A stretch of 44,066 nt of DNA from Steroidobacteraceae bacterium (GTDB taxonomy: Bacteria > Chloroflexota > Limnocylindria > QHBO01). Position numbers and translations under genes: made by a program. Below the pieces are notes generated by a model. The model was not told the origin of the DNA, did no database searches, and saw only the letters and a list, made by a program, of their open reading frames with translations. Positions 1 to 8,785 of this stretch are shown in pieces (position 1 is the first letter of the stretch; every line of letters starts with the position of its first letter). The stretch covers positions 1 through 44,066 of the forward strand of contig JAICUY010000005.1 in NCBI GenBank assembly GCA_025935615.1. Reading direction: 5' to 3'.

Positions 1-1
1 G

Positions 2-319
2 CCCGTCCCGCCCAAGGGAAATCCCGGCATCTGCCCGATCGCGGAGGACGAGCCGTGGTCCTGGCTCGCCTGCAACCCGAATCTGACGCATGTGACTGCT
101 TCCGAGGACGCCGGCTATCTCGAGGGGCCGATCTTCGTGGTGGCCGTTCCACCTGAGGTGACCATGCCCGAGCCCGGCCAGTGGATCGAGATCACCGGCC
201 ACTACGACGACCCGAACGCCAAGGACTGCAACTTCGGCGACGATCCGGCAGCCTCGATCCTCGACTGCCGAACTCAGTTCGCGGTCGAAACCGCCCGGCC
301 GATCGCTCCCCCAGCCTGA
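2..319 (+). CDS. 3' end of an unknown, probably exported protein (5' truncated)
   Basis: The frame is open from base 2, so the gene starts upstream of the window; a GTG at 92 is internal and is not taken as the start. The visible 105 residues contain four cysteines (in GICP, LACN, KDCN and LDCR), hydrophobic strands (GPIFVVAVPP) and the motif WIEITGHYDDPNAKDC. From memory this GHFDDP-type motif occurs in exported Chloroflexota proteins with an OB-like beta fold; no family is assigned here. It ends convergently with the Lhr helicase gene and overlaps its 3' end by 46 bases. Reading in frame is certain; function is unknown. Confidence 0.6.
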   Translation, partial: PVPPKGNPGICPIAEDEPWSWLACNPNLTHVTASEDAGYLEGPIFVVAVPPEVTMPEPGQWIEITGHYDDPNAKDCNFGDDPAASILDCRTQFAVETARPIAPPA

Positions 320-3300
320 GGCTGAAGCAGCCAGGCCCGATAGCTGGGGCGAAAGCCGAGGTCGCGCAGCGCATCGGCCAGGGAGGACTCGGCCACCGGC
401 AGGCGGTCGACGCGCTCCAGGCGGAGCTCGCGCATCGGTCCTTCCGGCGCCAGCAGCCGGGGGAGCGCCTGCAGTGCCAGGCGTGCCGTTTCCGGATTCA
501 ACATCGCGGGGAGGCGCAACAGCCCGCGGCCGCCACGCTCGACATACAGCGCCGCCGCGCCGTCAACGAGGATCACGTAGGCGCCCGGCACGCGCTGCAG
601 CGGAAGTCGCTCGTCGCCCTCGGGCCGCGGCCAGGGAAGCGCGGCACCGTACGGCTGGGCGGGATCGGACGCCGCCAGAACGTGGACGACCCGTTCCTCG
701 GGATCGCGGGACGCCCGCAGCCGGTCGACCGCTCCAGGTAGCGCAAACTGCGCCGCCCCGAGACCCTCCACGAAGTAGCCACGACGCGCCCGGCCCGCCT
801 CCTCCATCGCCTTCAGCACCGGATAGACCGATGCGAACCCGCCGGCGATTCCCTCGGCCAGCACCGCTTCCCGGGTGACGACGCCCTGCCGCTCGAGCAA
901 CGCGACGGCGGTGGCGTGGGAGCGTTCCGTCGCCGAGCGCGCCTCGCCCACGAGGTCGGCGACCAGCGACCAGCGTCCGGCCGCACGGGGCGGCCCGAGC
1001 GCCGCCAAGCGTGGCGATCGCCGCGTCGAGCGCGATCGCGAGCGAGGCAGTGACAGCGCGCGCAGGGCGCCAAACGTGTCGTTGGTGACCTCGCCGGCCC
1101 ACACCAGGTCCCACACCGCGTCGAGCAGCTCGTCGTCGGTGCGTGCCTCGGGCACCGCCGTGCGCAGCTCGCGGAAGAAGCTCGCCCCGCGACGCTGCAG
1201 GTGAGCACGGAGACGGTCGTGCAGGTCACCCGCCGGCCGCTCGACGCCCTCGAACGCTCCGCTCGAGGCCAGCAGCTCGGCGCGATCGCGACGGTAGAGC
1301 GCGATCCGGCCGTCGTCGCGGCCGATCGCCCCGCGGCCCACCCACACCACTTCCCCGGCGGCACCCAGCTCGTCGAGCAGGCGCGGGGTGTAGTCGCGCA
1401 CGCGCGCCGACACGACGTCGCGTTCGAGGATCGAGACCGGAATCGGATAGCCCTCCAGCTGCCCGATCACTTCCAGCAGCCGGTCGTGGCCGCTGGCGCG
1501 CGACCCGATTCCCTGCCAGGCCGGCAGGAAGCGGGCGAGTGTCTCGACCGGCACCGGCTCGACTTCGCGGCGCAGACGCGCCAGGGAGCGCCGGCGCAGC
1601 GCGCGCAGCACATCCGCGTCGGTGAACTCGTGCTCGGCGCCGCCCGGCCGGAACGCGCCTTCCAGCAGTGCGCCGGCGGCCGCCAGTGAGCGCAGCCGGT
1701 CCTCGACCACCGTCGTGCTGATGCCCCAGCGCCCGGCCGGTGCCGCCGCGGTGAACGGCGCATGCGTCCGCGCCCAGCGCAGCAGCAGGCCGTCCAGCGG
1801 GGCATCGGTCGCTTCAAGCCACGCCTCGGCGATCCCAGGTGGCGGGCTGACCCCCAGCGCGTCGCGGTAGCGCGCCAGGTCCTCGATCGCGATCCAGCGT
1901 TCCTCGCCGGCGATCCGCACTTCGAGGCTGCGCCGTTCGCCGGCGAGCTGTCCCAACGCGGACGTCACGTCCACCTCGGCGCGACCCGCCACCTCATCGG
2001 TCCGCAGGTCGCCGAGCCGTCGCAACAGGTCGTGGACGGCGTCGACCGTCCGCGCGCGACGGCCGCCGCTCAGCGCCTGCAGCTCGAGCTCGACATCGGC
2101 GACCGCCTCCGGATCGAGCAGCTCGCGCAGCTCGTCCGCGCCCAGCAGTTCGGCCAGCCGCTCGCGGTCGAGGGCCAGCGCCTGCGCGCGGCGCTCGGCC
2201 AGAGGGGCGTCGCCCTCGTACATGAAGTTGCCGACGTAGTCGAACAGCAGCGAGGCAGCGAACGGCGAGGCGGTGGCCGTCTCGACCGATACCACGCGCA
2301 CCCGACGGGCGCGGATGTCGGCCAGCAGGCCGCGCAGCGCGGGCATGTCGAACACGTCGCGCAGCACCTCGCGATACGTCTCGAGGATGATCGGGAACGA
2401 GCCGTACTGCGAGGCGACCGACAGCAGGTCGGCCGATCGCTGGCGCTGCATCCACAGCGGCGTGCGCTGTCCGGGCCGGCGCCGCGGCAGGAGCAGGGCC
2501 CGCGCCGCGTTCTCGCGGAAACGGGCCGCGAACAGTGCGGATCCGCCCAGCGCGTCCATCAGCGAGCCTTCGATCTCGTCGGGATCGATAAGCACGTCGT
2601 CCTCGATCCGCGCCTCCCCGGCCTCGGCCAGCCGGATGACGATTCCGTCGTCGGACCAGATGGTCTGCACCTCGGCGCGCCGCGCCCGCAGCCGCGCCTC
2701 GATGGCCATGGCCCACGGGGCGTGGACGCGTCCGCCGAACGGCGAAAGGAGGCAGACGCGCCAGTCGCCCAGCTCGTCGCGGAAGCGCTCGATGACGATT
2801 GTCCGGTCGGTGGGCAGCGCCCCCGTCGCATCGCGCTGCTCCCCGACGTACTGGACCAGGTTGCGCGCGGCGAGCTCATCGAGGTCGCTCGACGTCTGGA
2901 GGCGTTCGATGGCCGCCTCCGCTTCGGTTTCGGAAAGCTCGCGGACGAACCGACCGATGGCGCGGCCCAGCTCGGCCGGACGGCCGACCATGTCGCCGTG
3001 CCAGAACGGCATCTTGCCCGGCTCGCCCGGGGCGGGCGTGACGATGACCTGGTCCGGTTTGATCTGCTCGATGCGCCAGGTGGAGGCCCCGAGCAGGAAG
3101 GTCTCGCCCTCGCGCGACTCGTAGACGTACTCCTCGTCGAGCTCGCCGACGCGGCGTCCAGGGCGACCGCTGCCGTCATCGGGCAGGAAGACGCCGTACA
3201 GGCCGCGGTCCGGAATGGTGCCGCCCGAGGTGATGGCGACCACCCGCGCGTCATTGCGAGCGGCAATCTCATCGGTCGATCGGTCCCAGACGACGCGCGG

Positions 3301-4761
3301 CCGGAGGCCGGCGAATTCGTCCGCGGGGTAGCGGCCGGCCAGCATGTCGAGCACGCCCTCGAGCTGCTCACGTGACAGCTCGCGGAAGTTGTCGGCACGG
3401 GTCACCAGCGCATGCAGGTCGTCGACGCGCCACTTTTCAAGGGCGGTGATGGCAACCAGCTGCTGGGCCAGCACGTCGAGCGGATTGCGCGGGACGTGCG
3501 TCTCCTCGATCTCGCCCTTGTGCATCCGTTCGACGACCACCGCCGACTCGAGCAGGTCGCCGCGAAACTTCGGAAAGAGCTTGCCGGTCGACGGTTCGCC
3601 GACCTGGTGCCCGGCCCGACCGATGCGCTGCAGCCCGGCAGCGACCGACGGCGGCGACTCGACCTGCACGACCAGGTCGATGGCGCCCATGTCGATGCCC
3701 AGCTCCAGGCTGGACGTGGCGACGAGCGCCGGCAACCGTCCCGCCTTGAGTGCCTCCTCGATCTGCAGCCGCTGTTCGCGCGCCACGCTGCCGTGATGCG
3801 CGCGCACCAGCTCCTCACCGGCAAGCTCGTTGAGGCGCTGCGCGAGCCGTTCGGCCAGGCGGCGCGAGTTGACGAAGATCAGGGTGGACCGATGCGCCCG
3901 GATCAGCTCCAGCAGGCGTGGGTGGATGCTCGGCCAGATGGAATGGCGACCGTCGGGCGCGGCCGCACTGCCGCCCGGCTGGTCGTCGGCGTCGAGCACC
4001 TCGCCCATGCGGCTCATGTCCTCGACCGGCACGATGACCTCGAGGTCGAGCTCCTTGCGCGCTCCGGCATCGACGATCTCGACCCGGCGACCGGCGCCAC
4101 CCAGGAAGTTCGCGATGGCGCTCAGCGGTCGCTGGGTCGCCGACAGGCCGATGCGTTGCGGATCCTTCCCGGTGACAGCCGACAGCCGCTCGAGGCTGAG
4201 CGCGAGGTGCGCGCCGCGCTTGGTGCCGGCCAGGGCATGCACCTCGTCGACGATCACGTGCTCGACGCCGCGCAGCATCTCGCGCGCCTGGCTGGTGAGC
4301 AGCAGGTAGAGGCTCTCGGGGGTGGTGACCAGGATGTCGGGCGGATCCTTGGCCAGCTGGCGTCGCGCATCGGCCGGCGTGTCGCCGGTCCGGGAGGCGA
4401 CCCGCACTTCGGGAAGCGTGATGGCCTCCCGTTCCGCGGTGCGGCGGATGCCGGCCAGCGGCGCCCGCAGGTTGCGCTCGACGTCGTAGGCCAGCGCCTT
4501 GAGCGGCGAGACATACAGGACCCGCGTCTGGCGCTTCTTCGGGTCACGCGGCTCGGCGAAGAGCCGATCGAGCGTCCACAGGAAGGCCGCCAGCGTCTTG
4601 CCGCTGCCGGTCGGGGCATGGATCAGGACGTGTGACCCGCCGGCGATCGCCGGCCAGCCGAGGGACTGGGCGCGGGTCGGTTCGGCGAACGCCTCGCGAA
4701 ACCAGTCGGCGGTGGGCCGGGAAAAGGCGCTGAGGGGGTCGGCGGAACGGGATGCGGCCAC
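274..4761 (-). CDS. lhr: Lhr-type ATP-dependent DNA helicase
   Basis: Full-length large helicase-related protein, 1495 aa (E. coli Lhr is about 1,540). Superfamily 2 motifs are visible: Walker A APTGSGKT with Lys55, DEVH box at 172-175, motif III SATQ, and the second RecA domain with SSLELGIDMG and QRIGRAGHQVG. A long C-terminal region of winged-helix and beta-rich domains follows, as in the Lhr family. These enzymes translocate 3'-5' on single-stranded DNA and unwind duplexes or RNA:DNA hybrids; their role is thought to be DNA repair. An upstream TTG (4809) would lie above a good promoter whose -10 is at 4772-4777, so GTG at 4761 is preferred. Downstream of that GTG the protein starts with the usual ADPLSAFSRP. 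Family assignment is secure; the start is inferred. Confidence 0.93.
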   Translation of the reverse strand: MAASRSADPLSAFSRPTADWFREAFAEPTRAQSLGWPAIAGGSHVLIHAPTGSGKTLAAFLWTLDRLFAEPRDPKKRQTRVLYVSPLKALAYDVERNLRAPLAGIRRTAEREAITLPEVRVASRTGDTPADARRQLAKDPPDILVTTPESLYLLLTSQAREMLRGVEHVIVDEVHALAGTKRGAHLALSLERLSAVTGKDPQRIGLSATQRPLSAIANFLGGAGRRVEIVDAGARKELDLEVIVPVEDMSRMGEVLDADDQPGGSAAAPDGRHSIWPSIHPRLLELIRAHRSTLIFVNSRRLAERLAQRLNELAGEELVRAHHGSVAREQRLQIEEALKAGRLPALVATSSLELGIDMGAIDLVVQVESPPSVAAGLQRIGRAGHQVGEPSTGKLFPKFRGDLLESAVVVERMHKGEIEETHVPRNPLDVLAQQLVAITALEKWRVDDLHALVTRADNFRELSREQLEGVLDMLAGRYPADEFAGLRPRVVWDRSTDEIAARNDARVVAITSGGTIPDRGLYGVFLPDDGSGRPGRRVGELDEEYVYESREGETFLLGASTWRIEQIKPDQVIVTPAPGEPGKMPFWHGDMVGRPAELGRAIGRFVRELSETEAEAAIERLQTSSDLDELAARNLVQYVGEQRDATGALPTDRTIVIERFRDELGDWRVCLLSPFGGRVHAPWAMAIEARLRARRAEVQTIWSDDGIVIRLAEAGEARIEDDVLIDPDEIEGSLMDALGGSALFAARFRENAARALLLPRRRPGQRTPLWMQRQRSADLLSVASQYGSFPIILETYREVLRDVFDMPALRGLLADIRARRVRVVSVETATASPFAASLLFDYVGNFMYEGDAPLAERRAQALALDRERLAELLGADELRELLDPEAVADVELELQALSGGRRARTVDAVHDLLRRLGDLRTDEVAGRAEVDVTSALGQLAGERRSLEVRIAGEERWIAIEDLARYRDALGVSPPPGIAEAWLEATDAPLDGLLLRWARTHAPFTAAAPAGRWGISTTVVEDRLRSLAAAGALLEGAFRPGGAEHEFTDADVLRALRRRSLARLRREVEPVPVETLARFLPAWQGIGSRASGHDRLLEVIGQLEGYPIPVSILERDVVSARVRDYTPRLLDELGAAGEVVWVGRGAIGRDDGRIALYRRDRAELLASSGAFEGVERPAGDLHDRLRAHLQRRGASFFRELRTAVPEARTDDELLDAVWDLVWAGEVTNDTFGALRALSLPRSRSRSTRRSPRLAALGPPRAAGRWSLVADLVGEARSATERSHATAVALLERQGVVTREAVLAEGIAGGFASVYPVLKAMEEAGRARRGYFVEGLGAAQFALPGAVDRLRASRDPEERVVHVLAASDPAQPYGAALPWPRPEGDERLPLQRVPGAYVILVDGAAALYVERGGRGLLRLPAMLNPETARLALQALPRLLAPEGPMRELRLERVDRLPVAESSLADALRDLGFRPSYRAWLLQPQAGGAIGRAVSTAN

Positions 4762-4771
4762 GGCATCGGTC

Positions 4772-4800
4772 AGTGTACCGATGCATCCTGCGTAGAACAA
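4772..4800 (-). promoter_or_regulatory. Sigma70-type promoter of lhr
   Basis: On the minus strand, TTGTTC (4800-4795) and TACACT (4777-4772) are separated by exactly 17 bases. The predicted transcription start is about 4 bases before the GTG at 4761, giving an almost leaderless mRNA. The spacing and both hexamers fit the housekeeping consensus, and this decides the start of lhr. Confidence 0.6.
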
Positions 4801-4824
4801 ACGTTCCAAAGTGATGCATCGGCT

Positions 4825-4851
4825 CGTCGAGGCGGGTGTCCTCGTGCGACG
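4825..4851 (-). terminator. Weak bulged hairpin after the response regulator gene
   Basis: CGTC-GAGG and CCTC-(GTGC)-GACG can pair as an 8-bp stem with a 4-base bulge and a 7-base loop. It lies just past the stop of the response regulator gene, upstream of lhr. No T-run follows, so a terminator role is tentative. Confidence 0.25.
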
Positions 4852-4863
4852 GGGGTGACCGCG

Positions 4864-5559
4864 TCAGTCCGGAACGCCGACGAAGCGGTAGCCGCGGCCC
4901 CGCTCGGTGCGGATGAACCGAGGCCGCTCCGGGTCATCGCCCAGCTTGTCGCGCAGGCGGCGGACGTAGACGCGCAGGTACTCGAGCTCATCGGTGTACT
5001 CGCGACCCCACACCCGCGCCAGCAGCGTCTCGTGGGTGAGCGTCCAGCCGGCGTTGCGGACGAGGTGGTACAGCAGGCGGAACTCGGTTGGCGTCAACTC
5101 GAGGCGCTGGCCGCCGAGGCGAGCCTCGCCCGCGGCATAGTCCACCTCGAGCGGCCCTGAGCGGAACGATGGGACCCGTGCGGTCGGCGCGTTCAGATCC
5201 AGCCGCCGCAGCACCGCCCGCACCCGCGCCAGCAGTTCGAGGTGATCGAACGGCTTGGTGACGTAATCGTCGGCACCGAGCTCCAGGCCGCGAACCTTGT
5301 CGAGCGTCTCGCCCCGCGCGGTCAGCATCACCACCGGCACCTCCGAGAAGGTCCGGAGCTCGCGCAGGACGTCGTACCCGTTACGTCCCGGCAGGCCGAC
5401 GTCGAGCAGCACCAGGTCCGGCCGTTGCTCCTCGATCAGGGTCAGGGCCTCGTCGCCGGTGGCGGCGCTGATGACCTCGACGTCGCGCCACTGCAGGCCC
5501 AGCCCGAGTCGCACCGATTCGACGATGTCGGCGTCGTCGTCCACGATCAGCAGCTTCAT
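4864..5559 (-). CDS. OmpR-family response regulator
   Basis: 231 aa. The receiver domain (1-120) has the acidic triad residues DDD near residues 7-9, phosphoacceptor Asp53 (LLDVGLPG), Thr80 and Lys102 (TKPF). The C-terminal winged helix (about 133-229) carries LTPTEFRLLYHLVRN and the recognition-helix region YLRVYVRRLRDKLGDD, ending RGRGYRF. This is a KdpE/PhoB-like DNA-binding regulator. Its ATG overlaps the stop of the kinase gene (ATGA), so the pair is translationally coupled. The kinase is its probable phosphodonor. Tandem 11-bp repeats in front of the kinase gene suggest autoregulation. The signal is unknown. Confidence 0.92.
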   Translation of the reverse strand: MKLLIVDDDADIVESVRLGLGLQWRDVEVISAATGDEALTLIEEQRPDLVLLDVGLPGRNGYDVLRELRTFSEVPVVMLTARGETLDKVRGLELGADDYVTKPFDHLELLARVRAVLRRLDLNAPTARVPSFRSGPLEVDYAAGEARLGGQRLELTPTEFRLLYHLVRNAGWTLTHETLLARVWGREYTDELEYLRVYVRRLRDKLGDDPERPRFIRTERGRGYRFVGVPD

Positions 5560-6545
5560 GCCGGGTCACCGCCCACATCGGCGGGCACGACCAGGCTGAA
5601 CCGACTCCCCCGACCCAGCCGGCTGTCGACCTCGATCCGCCCGCCGTGCGCCTGGGCGATGGCGAGCGCCGTGGGCAGCCCCAGTCCGGTGCCGCCCGCC
5701 ACGTCCGAGGCGCCGACGAAGAAGCGCTCGAACAGGCGAGCCTGGTCCTCCGGCGCGATCCCCGGCCCGTGGTCCTCGACCGTCCAGGTCATCTCATCGC
5801 CCTGTCGCGCCACGGCGAAGCCGATCTCGCCACCCGGCGACGAGAACTTGTGTGCGTTCGAGAGGAGGTTGAGCAGCGCCTGCTCGAGGCGCCGCCGGTC
5901 ACCGCTGACCATCGCCGGCGCGGGCGGCAGGTCGAGCCGGAGCTCCTGTCCGGCCGCTTCGGCCAGCGGGCGCACCGCGCTGGCAGCATCGCGTGCCAGA
6001 GCACGCGCATCGAAGCGCCGCCGCTCGAGAGACACCTTGCCGGCGCGATAGCGGGCGAGGTCGAGCAGCTCCTCGACGAGCTGGTACATCCGGTCAGAGC
6101 TGCGGGCGATGGTCGCAATGAGGCGCTGCCGCTCGTCGTCGCTGGGACGGAGCGCAGGGTCGAGCAGCAGGCCGACGCAGGTCCGCAGCGAGGTGAGCGG
6201 CGTGCGTAGCTCATGGGCGATCGTCGACAGCAGGTCGGTCCGCAGCCGCTCGAGCTCATCGAGCCCGACCGCAAGCTCCGGCTGGCGAGCCACCTGGGCG
6301 TCGACCACCCGCTGGCCCAGGCTGGTGGCCACGAACCGAGGGTGACCGTCCTCGTCACCCAGCACTCGCGCCAGGCCGAGCCGCGCGAGCCGGTCGAGCA
6401 CCCTGGCAGCGCGCTCGGCGGAAAGGCTGATGCCATCACCGGTCAGCGCGGCTGCCAGGCGGGCACTGTCCGCTCCGGCGCCCAGCAGGGCCAGCGCAAC
6501 CGGCCCGAGCAGCAGGTCGATCTCGGCATCGTCGACGCGCGGCAT
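5556..6545 (-). CDS. Soluble histidine kinase with an N-terminal winged-helix-like domain
   Basis: 329 aa from the ATG at 6545. A longer frame reaches 6665, but it would cross the -10 box and the repeats. There is no transmembrane segment. Residues 1-85 look like a winged helix (RVLDRLARLGLARV, then the wing DEDGHPRF and TSLGQRV, as in MarR/PadR-type proteins). HisKA follows with His111 (IAHELRTPLTSL). HATPase_c has the N box NLLSNAHKFS, G1 DHGPGIAP and G2 GTGLGLP. It should autophosphorylate in the cytoplasm and pass phosphate to the overlapping OmpR regulator. The kinase core is certain; the N-terminal domain is judged by eye and could instead be a small sensor fold. Confidence 0.88.
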   Translation of the reverse strand: MPRVDDAEIDLLLGPVALALLGAGADSARLAAALTGDGISLSAERAARVLDRLARLGLARVLGDEDGHPRFVATSLGQRVVDAQVARQPELAVGLDELERLRTDLLSTIAHELRTPLTSLRTCVGLLLDPALRPSDDERQRLIATIARSSDRMYQLVEELLDLARYRAGKVSLERRRFDARALARDAASAVRPLAEAAGQELRLDLPPAPAMVSGDRRRLEQALLNLLSNAHKFSSPGGEIGFAVARQGDEMTWTVEDHGPGIAPEDQARLFERFFVGASDVAGGTGLGLPTALAIAQAHGGRIEVDSRLGRGSRFSLVVPADVGGDPA

Positions 6546-6552
6546 GCCGCCG

Positions 6553-6585
6553 AGGATAGCCAAGTTCACGCAACGTTCACGCTCG
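6553..6585 (-). promoter_or_regulatory. Kinase promoter with tandem 11-bp repeats (PHO-box-like)
   Basis: Plus-strand bases 6564-6574 and 6575-6585 read GTTCACGCAAC and GTTCACGCTCG, two 11-bp direct repeats; a degenerate third unit may follow (TACACC at 6586). Spaced GTTCAC repeats at 11 bp are how PhoB/PhoP-type OmpR regulators bind. On the minus strand a -10 TATCCT (6558-6553) lies 7 bases before the kinase ATG, and the repeats cover the -35 position. They also sit about 100 bases upstream of the glutamate dehydrogenase start, so they may serve both directions. Confidence 0.5.
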
Positions 6586-6682
6586 TACACCCCGAACGTG
6601 AGGTGAGGCTGGCAGGCTTGATCTCGGCGCGGCATCGGGGGCCGCGCCACTTTCACGTCTCGCACAGGAAGGTCAGGTCACC

Positions 6683-7960
6683 TTGAAGACTCTCACTCGC
6701 ACGTCGACGCCGACGCATGTCGCATCGGCACTCGAATCCGCGCTGCAGCAGTTCGATCGCGCCGCGGATCACATCGCGCTCGATCGGGTCACGCGCGCCA
6801 TCCTGCGCGTGCCGAAGCGCGAGTGGACGGTGCGCTTCCCGGTGACCATGGACGACGGGCGAGTCGAGGTCTTCACCGGCTACCGCGTGCAGCACAACCT
6901 GTCGCGCGGACCGGCCAAGGGCGGCGTTCGCTTCCATCCGCAGACCGACATCGAGGAGGTCCGCGCCCTGGCGATGTGGATGACCTGGAAGTGCGCACTC
7001 GTCAACGTGCCGTTCGGCGGCGCCAAGGGCGGCGTCACGGTCGATCCGCGCCAGCTCTCGACGAACGAGATGGCACGCATCACCCGCCGCTTCACCGCCG
7101 AGCTGCAGGGCATCATCGGTCCGAACATCGACATCCCGGCGCCTGACGTCGGGACCAATGCCCAGACCATGGCCTGGATGATGGACACCTACTCCATGCA
7201 TCACGGCTACTCGATCCCCGGCGTCGTCACCGGCAAGCCGGTCGACATCGGCGGCTCGCTGGGCCGGGCGGATGCGACCGGGCAGGGCGTCGTCTACACC
7301 ATCCAGCGTGCGGCCGAGGCCATCGGCCTGCCGTTGCAGGGTGCACGCGTCGCCGTCCAGGGCTTCGGCAACGTCGGCGAGGCTGCCGCACGACTGATCC
7401 ACGAGGCCGGCGCGACGCTCATCGCCGTGACCGACGTCGGCGGTGGCGTGTACAACCCGGACGGGCTCGATCCGCTGGCGCTCAAGCGCCGAATGAAGGA
7501 GACCGGCTCGGTCGACGGCGCCTCGGGCACGACGCCCATGAGCAACGAGGATCTCATCGGCCTGGACTGCGACATCCTGATCCTGGCGGCCCTGGAGGGC
7601 CAGGTCAGCGCGGCCAACGCCGGGACGGTCAAGGCCAGGATCCTGGCCGAGGGCGCCAATGGACCGACGACCCCGGATGCCGATCCGATCCTGCGCGAGA
7701 ACGGCGTGGTCGTGATCCCGGACATCCTGTGCAACGCCGGCGGGGTCGTCGTCAGCTACTTCGAGTGGGTGCAGAACCTTCAATCGCTGCAGTGGACGGC
7801 GGCCGAGGTGAACGACCGGCTGCGCAGCGTGATCACCGCTGCCTTCGACGAGGTCTGGCAGATGGCCTCGACCGATGGCATCGACGCCCGGTTGGCGGCC
7901 CAGAGCATCGCCTTGGCACGTGTCGCCGAGGCGCAGCAGGCCAGGGGCATCTACCCATGA
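6683..7960 (+). CDS. gdhA: Glu/Leu/Phe/Val dehydrogenase (glutamate dehydrogenase)
   Basis: 425 aa, the usual length for hexameric GDH. It reversibly converts glutamate to 2-oxoglutarate and ammonium with NAD(P). The substrate domain has GYRVQHNLSRGPAKGG and PFGGAKGGV, the latter with catalytic Lys115. IPAPDVGT and the Rossmann motif VQGFGNVG follow, and the C-terminal PDILCNAGGVVVSYFEWVQN is typical. The start is TTG at 6683 with CAGGAAGG about 10 bases upstream; no ATG is available nearby. It is divergent from the kinase-regulator operon and shares its intergenic region, so common control is possible. Coenzyme preference cannot be read reliably. Confidence 0.94.
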   Translation: MKTLTRTSTPTHVASALESALQQFDRAADHIALDRVTRAILRVPKREWTVRFPVTMDDGRVEVFTGYRVQHNLSRGPAKGGVRFHPQTDIEEVRALAMWMTWKCALVNVPFGGAKGGVTVDPRQLSTNEMARITRRFTAELQGIIGPNIDIPAPDVGTNAQTMAWMMDTYSMHHGYSIPGVVTGKPVDIGGSLGRADATGQGVVYTIQRAAEAIGLPLQGARVAVQGFGNVGEAAARLIHEAGATLIAVTDVGGGVYNPDGLDPLALKRRMKETGSVDGASGTTPMSNEDLIGLDCDILILAALEGQVSAANAGTVKARILAEGANGPTTPDADPILRENGVVVIPDILCNAGGVVVSYFEWVQNLQSLQWTAAEVNDRLRSVITAAFDEVWQMASTDGIDARLAAQSIALARVAEAQQARGIYP

Positions 7961-8250
7961 CCGCGGTGCCTGCGGCGTTCCTGGCCGCTGATGACGAGAC
8001 CGATGCGTTCCTGCCGCCGCGCGCCTGGCGCGCGTCCGAGCTGCGGATCGACACCCCCGTCGGAGGCGTGACGCTGCGACTGGTTCGCTTCGGCGACCGC
8101 TGGCTGGCGTCGGCCAATTCGCTCGACGGCCCGACGCTGGGCGCCAACGGCTCGCCGTACCTGGCCGCATCGGCGGCGCTCGAGCCGTTCGGGCTCGGGT
8201 TGACCGAGGTGATGCGCCTGATCGGGAGGCATTCGGCCTCCCTTCGCTAG
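7957..8250 (+). CDS. Small unknown protein coupled to GDH
   Basis: 97 aa starting at the ATG that overlaps the GDH stop (ATGA), so it is probably translated by coupling. The protein is soluble and acidic at the N terminus (DDETD). It has a short beta-like stretch (DTPVGGVTLRLVRFGDRWLASANS) and a helical C terminus ending in LGLTEVMRLIGRH. No family is recognised. The tight coupling suggests a function linked to GDH or amino-acid turnover, but this is only positional inference. Confidence 0.6.
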   Translation: MTAVPAAFLAADDETDAFLPPRAWRASELRIDTPVGGVTLRLVRFGDRWLASANSLDGPTLGANGSPYLAASAALEPFGLGLTEVMRLIGRHSASLR

Positions 8251-8343
8251 CCGATGCAGGCGCTCCGAGTGATGCGCCGACGTCGCGGGCTCGTACCTCC
8301 GCTGACTCCGGCATCTGGCCGGGCACTCAAGGAGGTTCGATTC

Positions 8344-8757
8344 GTGGCACTCGCACGCACGGTCGCGCTGGTTCTCGGCGTGGTCTATCTCATCGTCGGC
8401 GCTGTCGGCTTCATCCCGTTGTTCGTGTTCGGCGCGGCACCTGCCGGCATGCCCTCGGCGTCCGGCAACCTGCTGGGCATCTTTCCGATCAACGCGGCGC
8501 ACAACGTGGTGCACCTCGTCATCGCCGCGGCGCTGCTCTACGGCTCGACCGCGACGTCGGCAGCGATCCTGGTATCGCGCGTCGTTGGCGCGGTGTACAT
8601 CCTGGTCGGGATCCTCGGCATCCCGTTCCCCAACGGCTTCGGCATCCTGCCGCTGGGCGGTGCCGACGTCCTGCTGCACCTCGGAACGGGCGTCGTGCTG
8701 CTGGCCCTGGGCTTCATGGCTCCGGCCAGCGATGACCGCCTCCCGCAGCGGGCCTGA
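8344..8757 (+). CDS. DUF4383 family four-helix membrane protein
   Basis: 137 aa from GTG 8344, chosen because AAGGAGG lies 8 bases upstream (8329-8335); the open frame extends further but has no better site. Four hydrophobic segments are visible, beginning VALVLGVVYLIVGAVGFIPL. The middle motif NLLGIFPINAAHNVVHLVI is the hallmark of DUF4383 proteins. Function of the family is unknown. It lies downstream of GDH with a 93-base gap and ends at a hairpin shared with the convergent receiver gene. Confidence 0.8.
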   Translation: MALARTVALVLGVVYLIVGAVGFIPLFVFGAAPAGMPSASGNLLGIFPINAAHNVVHLVIAAALLYGSTATSAAILVSRVVGAVYILVGILGIPFPNGFGILPLGGADVLLHLGTGVVLLALGFMAPASDDRLPQRA

Positions 8758-8779
8758 CGCCGGGTGATCGCGCCCGGCG
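8758..8779. terminator. Bidirectional hairpin between convergent genes
   Basis: CGCCGGG (8758-8764) and CCCGGCG (8773-8779) form a perfect 7-bp GC stem with an 8-base loop. It fills the 28-base gap between the DUF4383 gene and the receiver gene, which converge here. There is no T-run on either strand. Confidence 0.5.
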
Positions 8780-8785
8780 GCCGCG

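Noticed and set aside
1762-3375. Long plus-strand open frame of about 540 codons inside lhr
   Set aside because: It is the antisense shadow of a clearly conserved helicase in very GC-rich DNA; its translation is Arg/Gln/Asp-rich with no domain or ribosome site.
6653-8326. Minus-strand open frame of about 557 codons over gdhA
   Set aside because: gdhA on the plus strand has every family motif; the antisense product has none.
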